Assembly: GCA_900542985.1 (NCBI GenBank) | Contig: UQPQ01000013.1 | Location: forward strand, 1 to 61,482 | DNA from: an uncultured Bacteroides sp. | GTDB taxonomy: Bacteria > Bacteroidota > Bacteroidia > Bacteroidales > Bacteroidaceae | Reading direction: 5' to 3' | Length of the DNA stretch: 61,482 bases | Shown: one piece after another, positions 46,456-55,912 of the stretch | Layout: each line of letters opens with the position of its first letter | How positions within the stretch are numbered: the stretch's first letter is position 1 | The notes under the pieces: model-generated | What the model was told of the DNA's origin: nothing | Seen by the model: the letters and a program-made list of their open reading frames with translations, nothing else | The model's database searches: none | Translations under genes and position numbers: made by a program

Positions 46456-46689
46456 ATGGGAAAAAGAATAGAGAGGCTTTTATGCAGGCAGAAGTATATA
46501 CGGTCAGGTAAAATTAAAGATTTCTGTTTGCTTTTGGGGTGTTATGGATTGGTGTATGGAGTAATCAGTATATTTGATCTGTGTACAGGGTGGTGGAAAG
46601 GTATTGCCATGGGTGTTTTGGGTACATTGTTTTATGAAGCAGGCCATGTGTTGTGGTATGTCCGGATGAAAAGACCTGTGAAAGTGTAG
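46456..46689 (+). CDS. Small membrane protein, 77 aa
   Basis: A basic N-terminus (MGKRIERLLCRQKYIRSGKI) is followed by two hydrophobic segments (CLLLGCYGLVYGVISIF and GIAMGVLGTLFYEAGHVLWY) and a basic tail. Unknown function; coding status supported only by composition and length. Confidence 0.5.
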   Translation: MGKRIERLLCRQKYIRSGKIKDFCLLLGCYGLVYGVISIFDLCTGWWKGIAMGVLGTLFYEAGHVLWYVRMKRPVKV

Positions 46690-46822
46690 GAAAACCATGA
46701 TACGATGATTGGAATGATTTCATAGTTGCTATGTGGAAATGGCAGATTTGTTACACAAGTATAAATCTTTCAGTATTACGGAATTTTTTCTGTAATAACT
46801 TCTTTGTTTGAAAGAAAACTAC

Positions 46823-46830
46823 TATTTTTG
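46823..46830 (+). promoter_or_regulatory. -7 box of pckA
   Basis: TATTTTTG; predicted leader of about 100 bases before the start codon, long for this window. Confidence 0.5.
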
Positions 46831-46935
46831 TAGCGCCTTAGACAAGGAGATGATGAAAAGACAATCTCTTAGTCAAAGACTTGAAAAGTAAAAACTAAAC
46901 ATTTGATATAATAACCAAATTAATCATTTGAAACA

Positions 46936-48540
46936 ATGGCAAATTTAGATCTTACCAAATACGGTATCACTGGTACCGTAGAAATCGTACACAATCCTTC
47001 ATATGAAGTATTGTTTGCTGAAGAAACAAAAGCAGGTTTGGAAGGCTTTGAAAAAGGTCAGGAAACTGAACTGGGTGCAGTAAACGTAATGACTGGTATC
47101 TACACTGGTCGTTCTCCTAAAGATAAATTCTTGGTAAAAGACGCTACAAGTGAAAACACTGTATGGTGGACTTCTGAAGAATATAAAAACGACAACAAGC
47201 CTGTAACTACAGAAACTTGGAATGTATTGAAGGCTTTGGCTGCAAAAGAATTGTCAAACAAGAAATTGTTCGTTGTTGATGGTTACTGCGGTGCTAACGA
47301 AGCTACTCGTTTGAAAGTTCGTTTCATCATGGAAGTTGCATGGCAGGCTCACTTCGTAACTAACATGTTCATCCGTCCTTCTAAAGAAGAATTGGAAAAC
47401 TTCGAACCTGATTTCGTTGTTTACAACGCTTCTAAGGCTAAAGTTGAAAACTACAAAGAATTGGGATTGAACTCAGAAACTGCAGTTGTATTCAACTTGA
47501 CTACTAAAGAACAGGTTATCCTGAACACTTGGTACGGTGGTGAAATGAAGAAAGGTATGTTCTCTATGATGAACTACTTCAACCCATTGCGTGGTATCGC
47601 TTCTATGCACTGCTCTGCTAACACTAACATGGACGAAACTGAATCAGCTATCTTCTTCGGTTTGTCTGGTACAGGTAAAACTACCTTGTCTACAGACCCG
47701 AAACGTAAGTTGATCGGTGACGACGAACACGGATGGGATAACGAAGGTGTATTCAACTACGAAGGTGGTTGCTACGCTAAGGTTATCAACTTGGATAAAG
47801 AATCTGAACCAGATATCTACAACGCTATCAAACGTGACGCTTTGTTGGAAAACGTTACTGTTGACGCTGAAGGTAAAATCAACTTCGCTGATAAGAGCGT
47901 AACAGAAAACACTCGTGTTTCTTATCCTATCCACCACATTGAAAACATCGTTAAACCGGTGTCTAAGGGTCCTCACGCAAAACAAGTTATCTTCTTGTCT
48001 GCTGATGCATTCGGTGTATTGCCTCCTGTATCTATCTTGAACCCTGAACAGGCTCAGTACTACTTCTTGTCAGGATTTACTGCTAAGTTGGCTGGTACAG
48101 AACGTGGTATCACTGAACCGACTCCGACATTCTCTGCTTGCTTCGGTGCTGCTTTCTTGTCATTGCACCCAACTAAATATGCAGAAGAATTGGTTAAGAA
48201 GATGGAAATGACTGGTGCTAAAGCATACTTGGTAAACACTGGTTGGAACGGTACAGGTAAACGTATCTCTATCCGTGATACTCGTGGTATCATCGATGCT
48301 ATCTTGGACGGATCTATCGAAAAAGCTCCTACTAAGACTATTCCTTACTTCGATTTCGTAGTTCCGACAGAATTGCCGGGTGTTGATCCTAAGATCTTGG
48401 ATCCTCGCGATACTTACGAATGCGCTTGCCAGTGGGAAGAAAAAGCTAAAGACTTGGCTGCTCGCTTCATCAAGAACTTCTCTAAGTTCACTGGTAACGA
48501 AGCTGGTAAAGCATTGGTTGCTGCTGGTCCGAAATTGTAA
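46936..48540 (+). CDS. pckA: Phosphoenolpyruvate carboxykinase (ATP)
   Basis: A 534-residue enzyme. In Bacteroides it runs mainly toward oxaloacetate, fixing CO2 on PEP and making ATP, and it feeds malate, fumarate and succinate production. [17 protein letters not shown], the kinase P-loop [13 protein letters not shown] and [11 protein letters not shown] are diagnostic. Codon bias is extreme (AAC, GGT, GAA, TTG), indicating very high expression. A strong terminator follows. Confidence 0.97.
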   Translation: MANLDLTKYGITGTVEIVHNPSYEVLFAEETKAGLEGFEKGQETELGAVNVMTGIYTGRSPKDKFLVKDATSENTVWWTSEEYKNDNKPVTTETWNVLKALAAKELSNKKLFVVDGYCGANEATRLKVRFIMEVAWQAHFVTNMFIRPSKEELENFEPDFVVYNASKAKVENYKELGLNSETAVVFNLTTKEQVILNTWYGGEMKKGMFSMMNYFNPLRGIASMHCSANTNMDETESAIFFGLSGTGKTTLSTDPKRKLIGDDEHGWDNEGVFNYEGGCYAKVINLDKESEPDIYNAIKRDALLENVTVDAEGKINFADKSVTENTRVSYPIHHIENIVKPVSKGPHAKQVIFLSADAFGVLPPVSILNPEQAQYYFLSGFTAKLAGTERGITEPTPTFSACFGAAFLSLHPTKYAEELVKKMEMTGAKAYLVNTGWNGTGKRISIRDTRGIIDAILDGSIEKAPTKTIPYFDFVVPTELPGVDPKILDPRDTYECACQWEEKAKDLAARFIKNFSKFTGNEAGKALVAAGPKL

Positions 48541-48566
48541 TTTGAATTTGCAATATCGTTATATGA

Positions 48567-48600
48567 AAAGCGGTTCTCTTTTGGGGAACCGCTTTTTTAT
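48567..48600 (+). terminator. Terminator of pckA
   Basis: Stem AAAAGCGGTTC / GAACCGCTTTT with a short loop and following Ts. Confidence 0.92.
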
Positions 48601-48602
48601 TT

Positions 48603-48610
48603 TATTTTTG
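48603..48610 (+). promoter_or_regulatory. -7 box of the fucosidase gene
   Basis: TATTTTTG, immediately after the pckA terminator and 25 bases before the start codon. Confidence 0.5.
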
Positions 48611-48635
48611 TGATGAATTTAAATCTATCAATATC

Positions 48636-50525
48636 ATGAAATTATTAACTCTATCAGTGGCGTTGTCGGCTACATCTCTTTTGTTTTCTTGTGCTTCCAA
48701 GCATGTAGAAGCTCCACAACCTGTATATCCGATACCGGAGGCAAAGCAGGTGGAATGGCAGAAAATGGAAACGTATGCGTTTATTCATTTTGGCTTGAAT
48801 ACATTTAATGACCGTGAGTGGGGATATGGAGATAGTGATCCGAAAACTTTTAATCCAAAAAAGTTGGATTGTGAACAGTGGGCACAAACACTTGTCAAGG
48901 CAGGTATGAAAGGGGTTATCCTGACTGCGAAACATCATGACGGATTCTGTTTGTGGCCTTTCGAAGGAACAGAATATAGTGTGAAGAACTCTCCATGGAA
49001 AGACGGTAAGGGAAATGTAGTGAAAGAACTGGCAGAGGCTTGCAGAAAGTATGGATTGAAATTTGCCGTTTATTTGTCACCTTGGGACAGACATCAAGCT
49101 AACTATGGTACACCGGAATACTTACCTTATTTCTATGCGCAGCTTCGTGATTTGCTGACTAATTATGGGGATGTGTTCGAAGTATGGTTCGATGGTGCAA
49201 ATGGTGGAGACGGATGGTATGGTGGTGCCAAGGATATGCGTACTATCGATCGTAAGAATTACTATAATTATCCTAAGATTTATGAGATGCTGGATAGCAT
49301 TCAGCCGCAAGCTATTGTGTTCTCTGATGGTGGCCCTGGCTGTCGTTGGGTAGGTAACGAGAATGGTTTTGCCGGTGCTACCAACTGGTCGTTCTTACGC
49401 AAGGGAGAAGTGTATCCGGGTTATTCCAGATATTATGAGTTGCAATACGGACATGAGGATGGTAACCAGTGGGTAGCTGCCGAATGTGACGTATCTATCC
49501 GTCCGGGATGGTTCTATCATCCGGAAGAAGATAGTCTGGTGAAGACTCCGGAGCAGCTTGTAGATCTTTATTATCGTAGTGTAGGTCATAATGCCACTTT
49601 GCTTCTGAATTTCCCGGTAGACCGGAACGGATTGATTCATCCGATTGACTCTGCCAATGCGGTGAAGTTCCATGAAATGATTCTTCAGGAGCTGAAGACT
49701 AACCTGGTAGCTGGTATGACACCGAAGGTTTCTAACGAACGTGGAGGTGATTTTGTAGCTTCTGCACTGACTGATGATAACTTTGATACTTATTGGGCCA
49801 CAGAAGATAGCGTAACAACTGCCGATATCGAATTTACCTTCCCGAAAGCTCAGCGTATGAACCGTATGCTGTTGCAGGAATATATTCCACTTGGACAGCG
49901 TGTAAAATCGTTTGTGGTAGAATATAAGGATGGTGATCAGTGGTTGCCTGTGCGAATGAATGAGGAAACAACTACTATCGGCTACAAACGTTTGCTTCGT
50001 TTTGAATCAGTAAATTCAACAGCTATTCGTATTCGTATTACCGAAGCACGTGGTCCTTTGTGTCTGAGCAGTATTGGTGTGTACGATGCAGGTGAAAAAG
50101 CTGATGAAGGAGTAGCTGCAACAACAAGAAAAGTCGAAAGCTTGCCGTTTACATTGGTAGGAGTCAATGAAGAAGAAGCTGCCAAGGCATCGGATAAAGA
50201 TGATAAGACCGTTTGTATGGTGAAAGGCGATAAGATTCTGATTGATTTGGGAAGTGAACAGATGATTTCTTCTTTCCACTATCTGCCTAACCAAAATAGA
50301 GTAGAAGGCGGTATGGCATTGACATACGAACTACGTGTGGGCAATGAACCGACTGCTGTGAACAAACTGGTGAAGAGTGGAGAATTCTCGAATATCATTA
50401 ATAATCCGATTCTTCAGTCTGTATACTTTACTCCGGTGAAAGCGCGTTATATCGAATTCCGTGCTCCTCGTGTTCAGGGCGCAGAAAAGGTATTGGGCAT
50501 TGCCGAAGTCGGTGTATGCAAATAG
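48636..50525 (+). CDS. Alpha-L-fucosidase, GH29, with discoidin-type binding domain
   Basis: A 629-residue lipoprotein (lipobox LLFSC, Cys19). The GH29 barrel has AFIHFGLNTFNDREWG, LTAKHHDGFCLWP and YGDVFEVWFDGANG, with Asp186 the nucleophile. After about residue 360, an F5/8 type C-like sugar-binding domain and a further beta domain follow (YWATEDSVTTADIEFTFPKA, IRIRITEARGPLCLSSIGVY). It removes fucose from host or dietary glycans, probably at the cell surface or in the periplasm. Not part of a SusCD locus here. Confidence 0.93.
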   Translation: MKLLTLSVALSATSLLFSCASKHVEAPQPVYPIPEAKQVEWQKMETYAFIHFGLNTFNDREWGYGDSDPKTFNPKKLDCEQWAQTLVKAGMKGVILTAKHHDGFCLWPFEGTEYSVKNSPWKDGKGNVVKELAEACRKYGLKFAVYLSPWDRHQANYGTPEYLPYFYAQLRDLLTNYGDVFEVWFDGANGGDGWYGGAKDMRTIDRKNYYNYPKIYEMLDSIQPQAIVFSDGGPGCRWVGNENGFAGATNWSFLRKGEVYPGYSRYYELQYGHEDGNQWVAAECDVSIRPGWFYHPEEDSLVKTPEQLVDLYYRSVGHNATLLLNFPVDRNGLIHPIDSANAVKFHEMILQELKTNLVAGMTPKVSNERGGDFVASALTDDNFDTYWATEDSVTTADIEFTFPKAQRMNRMLLQEYIPLGQRVKSFVVEYKDGDQWLPVRMNEETTTIGYKRLLRFESVNSTAIRIRITEARGPLCLSSIGVYDAGEKADEGVAATTRKVESLPFTLVGVNEEEAAKASDKDDKTVCMVKGDKILIDLGSEQMISSFHYLPNQNRVEGGMALTYELRVGNEPTAVNKLVKSGEFSNIINNPILQSVYFTPVKARYIEFRAPRVQGAEKVLGIAEVGVCK

Positions 50526-50532
50526 CAAGAAA

Positions 50533-50584
50533 CTCGGTACAGATATAGGTTGAACTAATAGAATTTCACTATCTTTGTACCGAG
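50533..50584. promoter_or_regulatory. Inverted repeat around the argS promoter
   Basis: CTCGGTACA (50533-50541) and its complement TGTACCGAG (50576-50584) flank the -7 box region, with the right arm overlapping the last bases of the box. Candidate operator or 5' hairpin; no T run, so not a terminator. Confidence 0.5.
50570..50577 (+). promoter_or_regulatory. -7 box of argS
   Basis: TATCTTTG, 30 bases before the start codon; TTG at 50550-50552 (17-bp spacer) is a weak -33 candidate. Confidence 0.55.
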
Positions 50585-50607
50585 AATAAACATATACAGA
50601 GGACGAT

Positions 50608-52401
50608 ATGAAAGTAGAAGATAAACTGACCGCCTCTATCATCGAAGGCGTAAAGGCATTGTACGGGCAGGATGTGCCTGCAAAAATGGTACAGTTGCAG
50701 AAGACAAAGAAAGAGTTTGAAGGACATTTGACTTTAGTCGTATTTCCTTTTCTGAAAATGTCAAAGAAATCTCCTGAGCAGACAGCGCAGGAAATTGGTG
50801 AATATCTGCAACAGCATGAACCGGCGATTGCTAACTTTAACGTAATAAAGGGGTTCCTGAATCTGACTATCGCATCGGATGTATGGATTGAATTATTGAA
50901 TAAAATTCATGCAGACCAGAAATGGGGTATTCAGGAAGCGGCTGCTGATGCTCCCTTGGTGATGATTGAATATTCTTCGCCTAATACAAATAAGCCGTTG
51001 CACTTGGGACATGTGCGTAACAACCTTTTGGGAAATGCATTGGCCAATGTAATGGCAGCTAACGGTAATAAAGTTGTAAAAACCAATATTGTCAACGACA
51101 GAGGTATTCATATCTGCAAGTCAATGTTGGCATGGCTGAAATATGGTAACGGTGAAACACCTGAATCTTCGGGCAAGAAGGGCGACCATCTGGTAGGCGA
51201 TTATTATGTAGCTTTCGACAAGCATTATAAAGCAGAAGTTGCCGAACTGATGGAAAAGGGTCTGACCAAAGAAGAAGCAGAGGCACAGTCACCATTGATG
51301 TTGGAAGCACGCGAAATGCTTCGTAAATGGGAGGCAAACGATCCGGAAGTTCGTGCTCTTTGGAAGAAGATGAACGAATGGGTTTATGCCGGCTTCGATG
51401 AAACTTACCGTATGATGGGTGTAAGCTTCGATAAGATTTATTACGAATCGGATACTTATCTGGAAGGTAAGGAAAAAGTGATGGAAGGTCTGGAAAAAGG
51501 TTTCTTCTTCCGCAAAGAAGATGGTTCGGTATGGGCTGATTTGACTGCTGAAGGACTCGACCATAAACTTTTGCTTCGTGGCGACGGTACTTCTGTATAT
51601 ATGACTCAGGATATTGGTACAGCCAAGCTGCGTTTCCAGGATTATCCTATCAACAAAATGATTTATGTAGTAGGTAATGAACAGAACTATCATTTCCAGG
51701 TATTGTCTATCCTGCTCGATAAATTAGGTTTTGAATGGGGTAAAGATTTGGTACATTTCTCTTACGGTATGGTAGAATTGCCAGAAGGTAAGATGAAGAG
51801 CCGTGAAGGTACTGTAGTGGATGCAGACGACCTGATGGAAGCCATGATTGAAACAGCCAAGGAAACCAGCAATGAGTTGGGAAAACTCGATGGTCTTACC
51901 AAAGAAGAAGCCGATGATATTGCACGTATCGTAGGATTGGGTGCATTGAAATATTTCATCCTGAAGGTAGATGCACGCAAGAACATGACTTTCAATCCGA
52001 AAGAATCTATCGACTTCAATGGTAATACAGGTCCGTTTATTCAGTATACATACGCTCGTATCCAGTCTATTTTGCGTAAAGCAGCCGAAGCTGGATTGAC
52101 TATTCCTGCTGTAATTCCTGCTGGAATAGAGTTGAGCACAAAAGAAGAAGGACTCATCCAGATGTTGGCAGACTTTACCAATGTCGTAAAACAGGCTGGT
52201 AGTGACTATAACCCGTCTATTTTGGCAAACTATACATACGATTTAGTGAAAGAATACAACCAGTTCTATCATGACTTCAGCATCTTGCGCGAAGAAAATG
52301 AAGCAGTGAAAGTATTCCGTCTTGCATTGAGCCAGAACGTAGGTAAGGTAGTAAAACTTGCAATGGGACTACTCGGTATTGAAGTTCCGGAACGTATGTA
52401 A
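50608..52401 (+). CDS. argS: Arginyl-tRNA synthetase
   Basis: A 597-residue class I synthetase: IEYSSPNTNKPLHLGHVRNN contains the HIGH-type motif (HLGH), KMKSREGTVV is the KMSKS-like loop and VVGNEQNYHFQVL lies in the catalytic fold. The C-terminal anticodon-binding domain (about 470-597) has the DALR-type helices. Charges tRNA-Arg, including the tRNA-Arg(CCT) encoded in this window. Confidence 0.97.
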   Translation: MKVEDKLTASIIEGVKALYGQDVPAKMVQLQKTKKEFEGHLTLVVFPFLKMSKKSPEQTAQEIGEYLQQHEPAIANFNVIKGFLNLTIASDVWIELLNKIHADQKWGIQEAAADAPLVMIEYSSPNTNKPLHLGHVRNNLLGNALANVMAANGNKVVKTNIVNDRGIHICKSMLAWLKYGNGETPESSGKKGDHLVGDYYVAFDKHYKAEVAELMEKGLTKEEAEAQSPLMLEAREMLRKWEANDPEVRALWKKMNEWVYAGFDETYRMMGVSFDKIYYESDTYLEGKEKVMEGLEKGFFFRKEDGSVWADLTAEGLDHKLLLRGDGTSVYMTQDIGTAKLRFQDYPINKMIYVVGNEQNYHFQVLSILLDKLGFEWGKDLVHFSYGMVELPEGKMKSREGTVVDADDLMEAMIETAKETSNELGKLDGLTKEEADDIARIVGLGALKYFILKVDARKNMTFNPKESIDFNGNTGPFIQYTYARIQSILRKAAEAGLTIPAVIPAGIELSTKEEGLIQMLADFTNVVKQAGSDYNPSILANYTYDLVKEYNQFYHDFSILREENEAVKVFRLALSQNVGKVVKLAMGLLGIEVPERM

Positions 52402-52422
52402 AAACAACAGATAAAATAAAGG

Positions 52423-52471
52423 AAAATGCCATTCACGGTGCTGCAACGTACTGTGAATGGCATTTCTTTTT
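52423..52471. terminator. Bidirectional terminator between argS and the DUF4369 gene
   Basis: Stem AAATGCCATTCAC / GTGAATGGCATTT with a 16-base loop containing a further GT/AC pairing; T run on the plus side. Confidence 0.85.
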
Positions 52472-52488
52472 AAGAAAGAAAATAATAT

Positions 52489-53256
52489 TTATTGTGTGAT
52501 GCTGCGGCTTGGGTAAGCAAGAGCTGCTGTAAATTCCAGTGCAACCATCTGCGCTGTATTGGCCCAGTGTTTCTTGAAAGTACCTAACAACAACTCGATT
52601 TGTTTGGCAGAGAATCCTATTGATTTATCAGAAAGAACGTTGACCGTTTCGTTGACAGCCACAATGGAAGTCACATTTTTTTTCAATAGTTCCAGTAATT
52701 GCTCTTTCTTGTTTTCTTTGTCTTGTAAACTTTGTTGCAGAGCATCTGCATTGACAGTACTGTCTGCCTGCAATTCCAAATGACGTTGGTTAAGCTCTTT
52801 CAGTTCATTAGTAAGAGAAGCAATTTCTTTATTCAGACTCAGATAGAAATCATGGGTGGGAGACCCTGATATTTCAGGATTGGGAATAACCAGCAACGAA
52901 TCCCACTGGCTTTTTGTAGCAGTACTGATGTCGGCTGTAAAGGTAATATTCGAATTGTCTATATACAGTTCACTTTGATATTTCTTGTTTGAACTATCAG
53001 ATGTGACATTTGAATTATCTAAGTCAATCAGAATATGATATCGCTCCGGTTTGTCCACTTCGCCTTTGAACTCAAATTTTCCGTTGGTAATAGTAGTACT
53101 GTCTATCATTACAGGACCTTTCAAGAAAGAAGGATATTCGATATACGCTTTTCCGTTGGCATTTGCGTCAGATAAATTACCTTCAATTGTATATCCCTTC
53201 GGTTGGCAGGAAGCTAGTAAAGCTGTGAAAAATAGAACATTTACGATATTCTTCAT
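52489..53256 (-). CDS. DUF4369 lipoprotein without thioredoxin domain, 255 aa
   Basis: A lipoprotein signal (MKNIVNVLFFTALLASC, Cys17) precedes a DUF4369 domain (YTIEGNLSDANANGKAYIEY, MIDSTTITNGKFEFKGEVDK). A coiled helical region (about 130-190, LTNELKELNQRHLELQADST) follows. In Bacteroides this N-terminal domain normally precedes a TlpA/ResA thioredoxin domain with CxxC; here the protein stops at residue 255, so that part is missing. Only about 90 bases separate it from argS, leaving no room for it. Either a natural short form or a truncation. Confidence 0.8.
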   Translation of the reverse strand: MKNIVNVLFFTALLASCQPKGYTIEGNLSDANANGKAYIEYPSFLKGPVMIDSTTITNGKFEFKGEVDKPERYHILIDLDNSNVTSDSSNKKYQSELYIDNSNITFTADISTATKSQWDSLLVIPNPEISGSPTHDFYLSLNKEIASLTNELKELNQRHLELQADSTVNADALQQSLQDKENKKEQLLELLKKNVTSIVAVNETVNVLSDKSIGFSAKQIELLLGTFKKHWANTAQMVALEFTAALAYPSRSITQ

Positions 53257-53300
53257 AGTTTTTCGGTTTTAATAATGTAAAATGTGATTTTAGTTGCCTG

Positions 53301-53308
53301 CAAATATA
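53301..53308 (-). promoter_or_regulatory. -7 box of the DUF4369 gene
   Basis: Minus-strand TATATTTG, 44 bases before the start codon. Confidence 0.5.
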
Positions 53309-53383
53309 GGGAGATAATCCGTCTTTGAATACTCTTTCTTCTTAAAAACTATGAAAGGCAAGAAGAATGTCAACCCTTTTGTG

Positions 53384-53391
53384 TACTTTTG
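53384..53391 (+). promoter_or_regulatory. -7 box of the RNase H gene
   Basis: TACTTTTG, 20 bases before ATG 53412. It lies inside the longer frame from 53367, so the later start is preferred. Confidence 0.55.
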
Positions 53392-53411
53392 TTCTTATTA
53401 ACAAGAAACAT

Positions 53412-54032
53412 ATGCCCAAACAGAAATTCTATGTAGTGTGGAAAGGAGTGAATCCTGGAGTTTATACTTCGTGGACAGATTGTCAACTTCAGATTCAAGG
53501 ATATAAAGGAGCTTTATATAAATCATTTGATTCTTTGGAAGAGGCAGAGCATGCCTTTGAAACTCCTGCCCATCATTATATCAATAAGAAGCAGGAAAGA
53601 GAGCCTTCTCTCTGTCAGATTCCCGAAAACTTTAATTTGAACTGTCTGGCTGTGGATGCGGCATGTAGCGGTAATCCTGGTCCGATGGAGTATCGTGGAG
53701 TTTATCTGCTTACCGGGCAGGAAATCTTTCATTTCGGACCTATTTATGGAACCAATAACATCGGAGAGTTTCTGGCTATAGTACATGGTCTTGCCTTGTT
53801 AAAACAGAAGGGTATAGACATGCCTATTTATTCCGATAGCCGTAATGCGCTACTTTGGGTAAAGCAGAAGAAATGTAAGACAAAGTTGGAACGCACCTCC
53901 CGGACAGAGGAGCTTTTCAGAATGATAGAACGTGCCGAAAAATGGCTGAGAGAAAACTCATATACCACACCTTTGTTGAAGTGGGAGACAGAGAAATGGG
54001 GAGAAGTGCCTGCCGATTTCGGGAGAAAGTAA
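53412..54032 (+). CDS. Ribonuclease H with N-terminal viroplasmin-like domain
   Basis: A 206-residue protein. Residues 1-50 (KFYVVWKGVNPGVYTSWTDC) are the RNA/DNA hybrid-binding domain. The RNase H1 fold follows with acidic residues in LAVDAACSGNPGP (Asp), NNIGEFLAIVHGL (Glu), PIYSDSRNALLWV (Asp) and the C-terminal VPADFGRK (Asp). It cuts RNA in RNA-DNA hybrids. All four catalytic acids are present. Confidence 0.92.
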   Translation: MPKQKFYVVWKGVNPGVYTSWTDCQLQIQGYKGALYKSFDSLEEAEHAFETPAHHYINKKQEREPSLCQIPENFNLNCLAVDAACSGNPGPMEYRGVYLLTGQEIFHFGPIYGTNNIGEFLAIVHGLALLKQKGIDMPIYSDSRNALLWVKQKKCKTKLERTSRTEELFRMIERAEKWLRENSYTTPLLKWETEKWGEVPADFGRK

Positions 54033-54069
54033 CTAAAATTGAACAGTTCGTTAAAAAAATAAGAAACTG

Positions 54070-55887
54070 ATGAAGAAGAGATTTGCTTACCTTATTTCAT
54101 TCTTTGTGGCATTGGTACTGATATTTTTAGTACAAAAGCCATTCTTTATGTTGTACAATAGTGCTGCCAGTTCTGATGTGTCGTGGACAGATTATTTCAA
54201 AGTCATGTATCATGGCCTGTCATTGGATGCTGCTACTGCCGGTTACCTGGTTGCACTTCCTTTTCTGGCTGTATTGGTTAGTGTCTGGTTCAAGAGATTT
54301 CCTTTACGTGCAGTTCTGGTAGGCTATTATGCTCTTATCAGCCTGCTGATGGCTATTATCTTTGTGGTGGATATGGGTTTGTATCCATTTTGGAAATTCA
54401 AGCTCGATGCCTCTATTTTTCTTTATATGGATTCGCCGAAAAATGCCTTGGCAAGTGTATCGGCCGGATTCGTCCTGCTCCGTGTATTGGTAATGATATT
54501 GCTGGCAGGACTCACTGCCTGGGGATTATATAAGTTGACACCTTCCCATTTACCGGCTACTACGAAGAAACTTTCCGGAACAGCCGGTCTGCTTGTACTG
54601 GGAGGATTGTTGTTTATCGTCATTCGTGGAGGAGTGACAGAATCAACTTCCAATATCGGTCAGGTTTATTTCTGCAACAATGAATTTCTGAATCATTCGG
54701 CGGTCAATCCGGCCTTTAGTCTGCTTTCATCTGTAAGCAAAACGCAGAATTACGAGGAGCAATTCAATTTCTTTTCTGAAGAGGAACGTGCTCACTTGTT
54801 CGACGGACTTTATCCGGTAAAGGGAAAGAATACGGTGGAACTCCTGAATACCAAGCGGCCCAATATTCTAATCATTCTGATGGAAGGTTTTGGAGCTACC
54901 ATGGTAGATTCGTTGGGAGGAGTACCCGGAGCCAGTCCTAATATCGACCGTTTGTCGAAAGAAGGAATTTATTTTACAAACTGTTATGCAAACAGTTTCC
55001 GTACCGACAGAGGTACAGTCTGTACTTTTAGCGGATACCAGAGTTTCCCGAACTTATCGGTAATGAAGATTCCGGCAAAAAGCCGTACTCTGCCTTCAAT
55101 TGTAGGCAAGTTAGTGAAAGAAGGATATACAACCGATTTCCTGTACGGTGGAGATATTAATTTTACCAATATGAAAAGCTATTTGCTGAGCAGTGGCTAT
55201 CAACATCTGACGGCAGATGTTGACTTTCCTTCAGAACAGCGTAAAAATCCATGGGGAGTAAACGATGATATCACTTTTGATTATCTGTACAACCAGCTTA
55301 AGAATCGTACAGAAGGGCCCTGGCATACTGCTTTCCTTACCTTGAGCAGTCATGAACCGTTTGAAGTGCCTTATCACCGTCTGGAGGAAAAGATACCTAA
55401 TGCCTTTGCTTTCACAGACGATTGCCTCGGTCGCTTTGTGGATAAGATGAAACAACTTCCGCAGTGGAAAGATTTGCTGATTATTTGTCTTCCCGATCAT
55501 GGATTCCATTATCCGGCAACAGGCCACGGACATGCTCCCTGGGTGCATCATATTCCTATGTTGTGGTTAGGAGGTGCCGTCAAGCAGCCAATGGTTATTG
55601 ACAAGTTAATGAATCAGACCGATTTGGCAGCTACCTTGCTCGGACAGTTGGAAATAGATCATAGTGAGTTTAATTTCAGCCGTAACGTATTGGGAGAGGA
55701 ATATACTTATCCGTTTGTTTATTATACCTTTAATAACGGTTTTGTCTTTTGCGACAGCACTGGAGTTACCTTGTTCGACAATAACTCCGGGCAGGTTTTG
55801 CTCGACGAGCCCCAATCCGATGAAAACCGTTTGAAGCGAGGAAAAGCTATTCTGCAAAGCTCTTATGACGATTTAGGCAGTCGGTAA
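54070..55887 (+). CDS. LTA synthase/sulfatase-fold membrane enzyme
   Basis: A 605-residue protein: five hydrophobic segments in residues 1-190, then a periplasmic sulfatase-type domain. NILIILMEGFGATMVDSLGG holds metal Glu272; SFRTDRGTVCTFSGYQ holds the likely nucleophile Thr316; LPDHGFHYP and GHGHAPWVHHIPMLW are metal-site motifs. It resembles LtaS, OpgB and related phosphoglycerol or phosphoethanolamine transferases. In a Gram-negative it probably modifies an envelope lipid or glycan; exact donor and acceptor unknown. 37 bases after RNase H. Confidence 0.9.
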   Translation: MKKRFAYLISFFVALVLIFLVQKPFFMLYNSAASSDVSWTDYFKVMYHGLSLDAATAGYLVALPFLAVLVSVWFKRFPLRAVLVGYYALISLLMAIIFVVDMGLYPFWKFKLDASIFLYMDSPKNALASVSAGFVLLRVLVMILLAGLTAWGLYKLTPSHLPATTKKLSGTAGLLVLGGLLFIVIRGGVTESTSNIGQVYFCNNEFLNHSAVNPAFSLLSSVSKTQNYEEQFNFFSEEERAHLFDGLYPVKGKNTVELLNTKRPNILIILMEGFGATMVDSLGGVPGASPNIDRLSKEGIYFTNCYANSFRTDRGTVCTFSGYQSFPNLSVMKIPAKSRTLPSIVGKLVKEGYTTDFLYGGDINFTNMKSYLLSSGYQHLTADVDFPSEQRKNPWGVNDDITFDYLYNQLKNRTEGPWHTAFLTLSSHEPFEVPYHRLEEKIPNAFAFTDDCLGRFVDKMKQLPQWKDLLIICLPDHGFHYPATGHGHAPWVHHIPMLWLGGAVKQPMVIDKLMNQTDLAATLLGQLEIDHSEFNFSRNVLGEEYTYPFVYYTFNNGFVFCDSTGVTLFDNNSGQVLLDEPQSDENRLKRGKAILQSSYDDLGSR

Positions 55888-55912
55888 TATTTCCCGACTG
55901 CATTTGCATATC

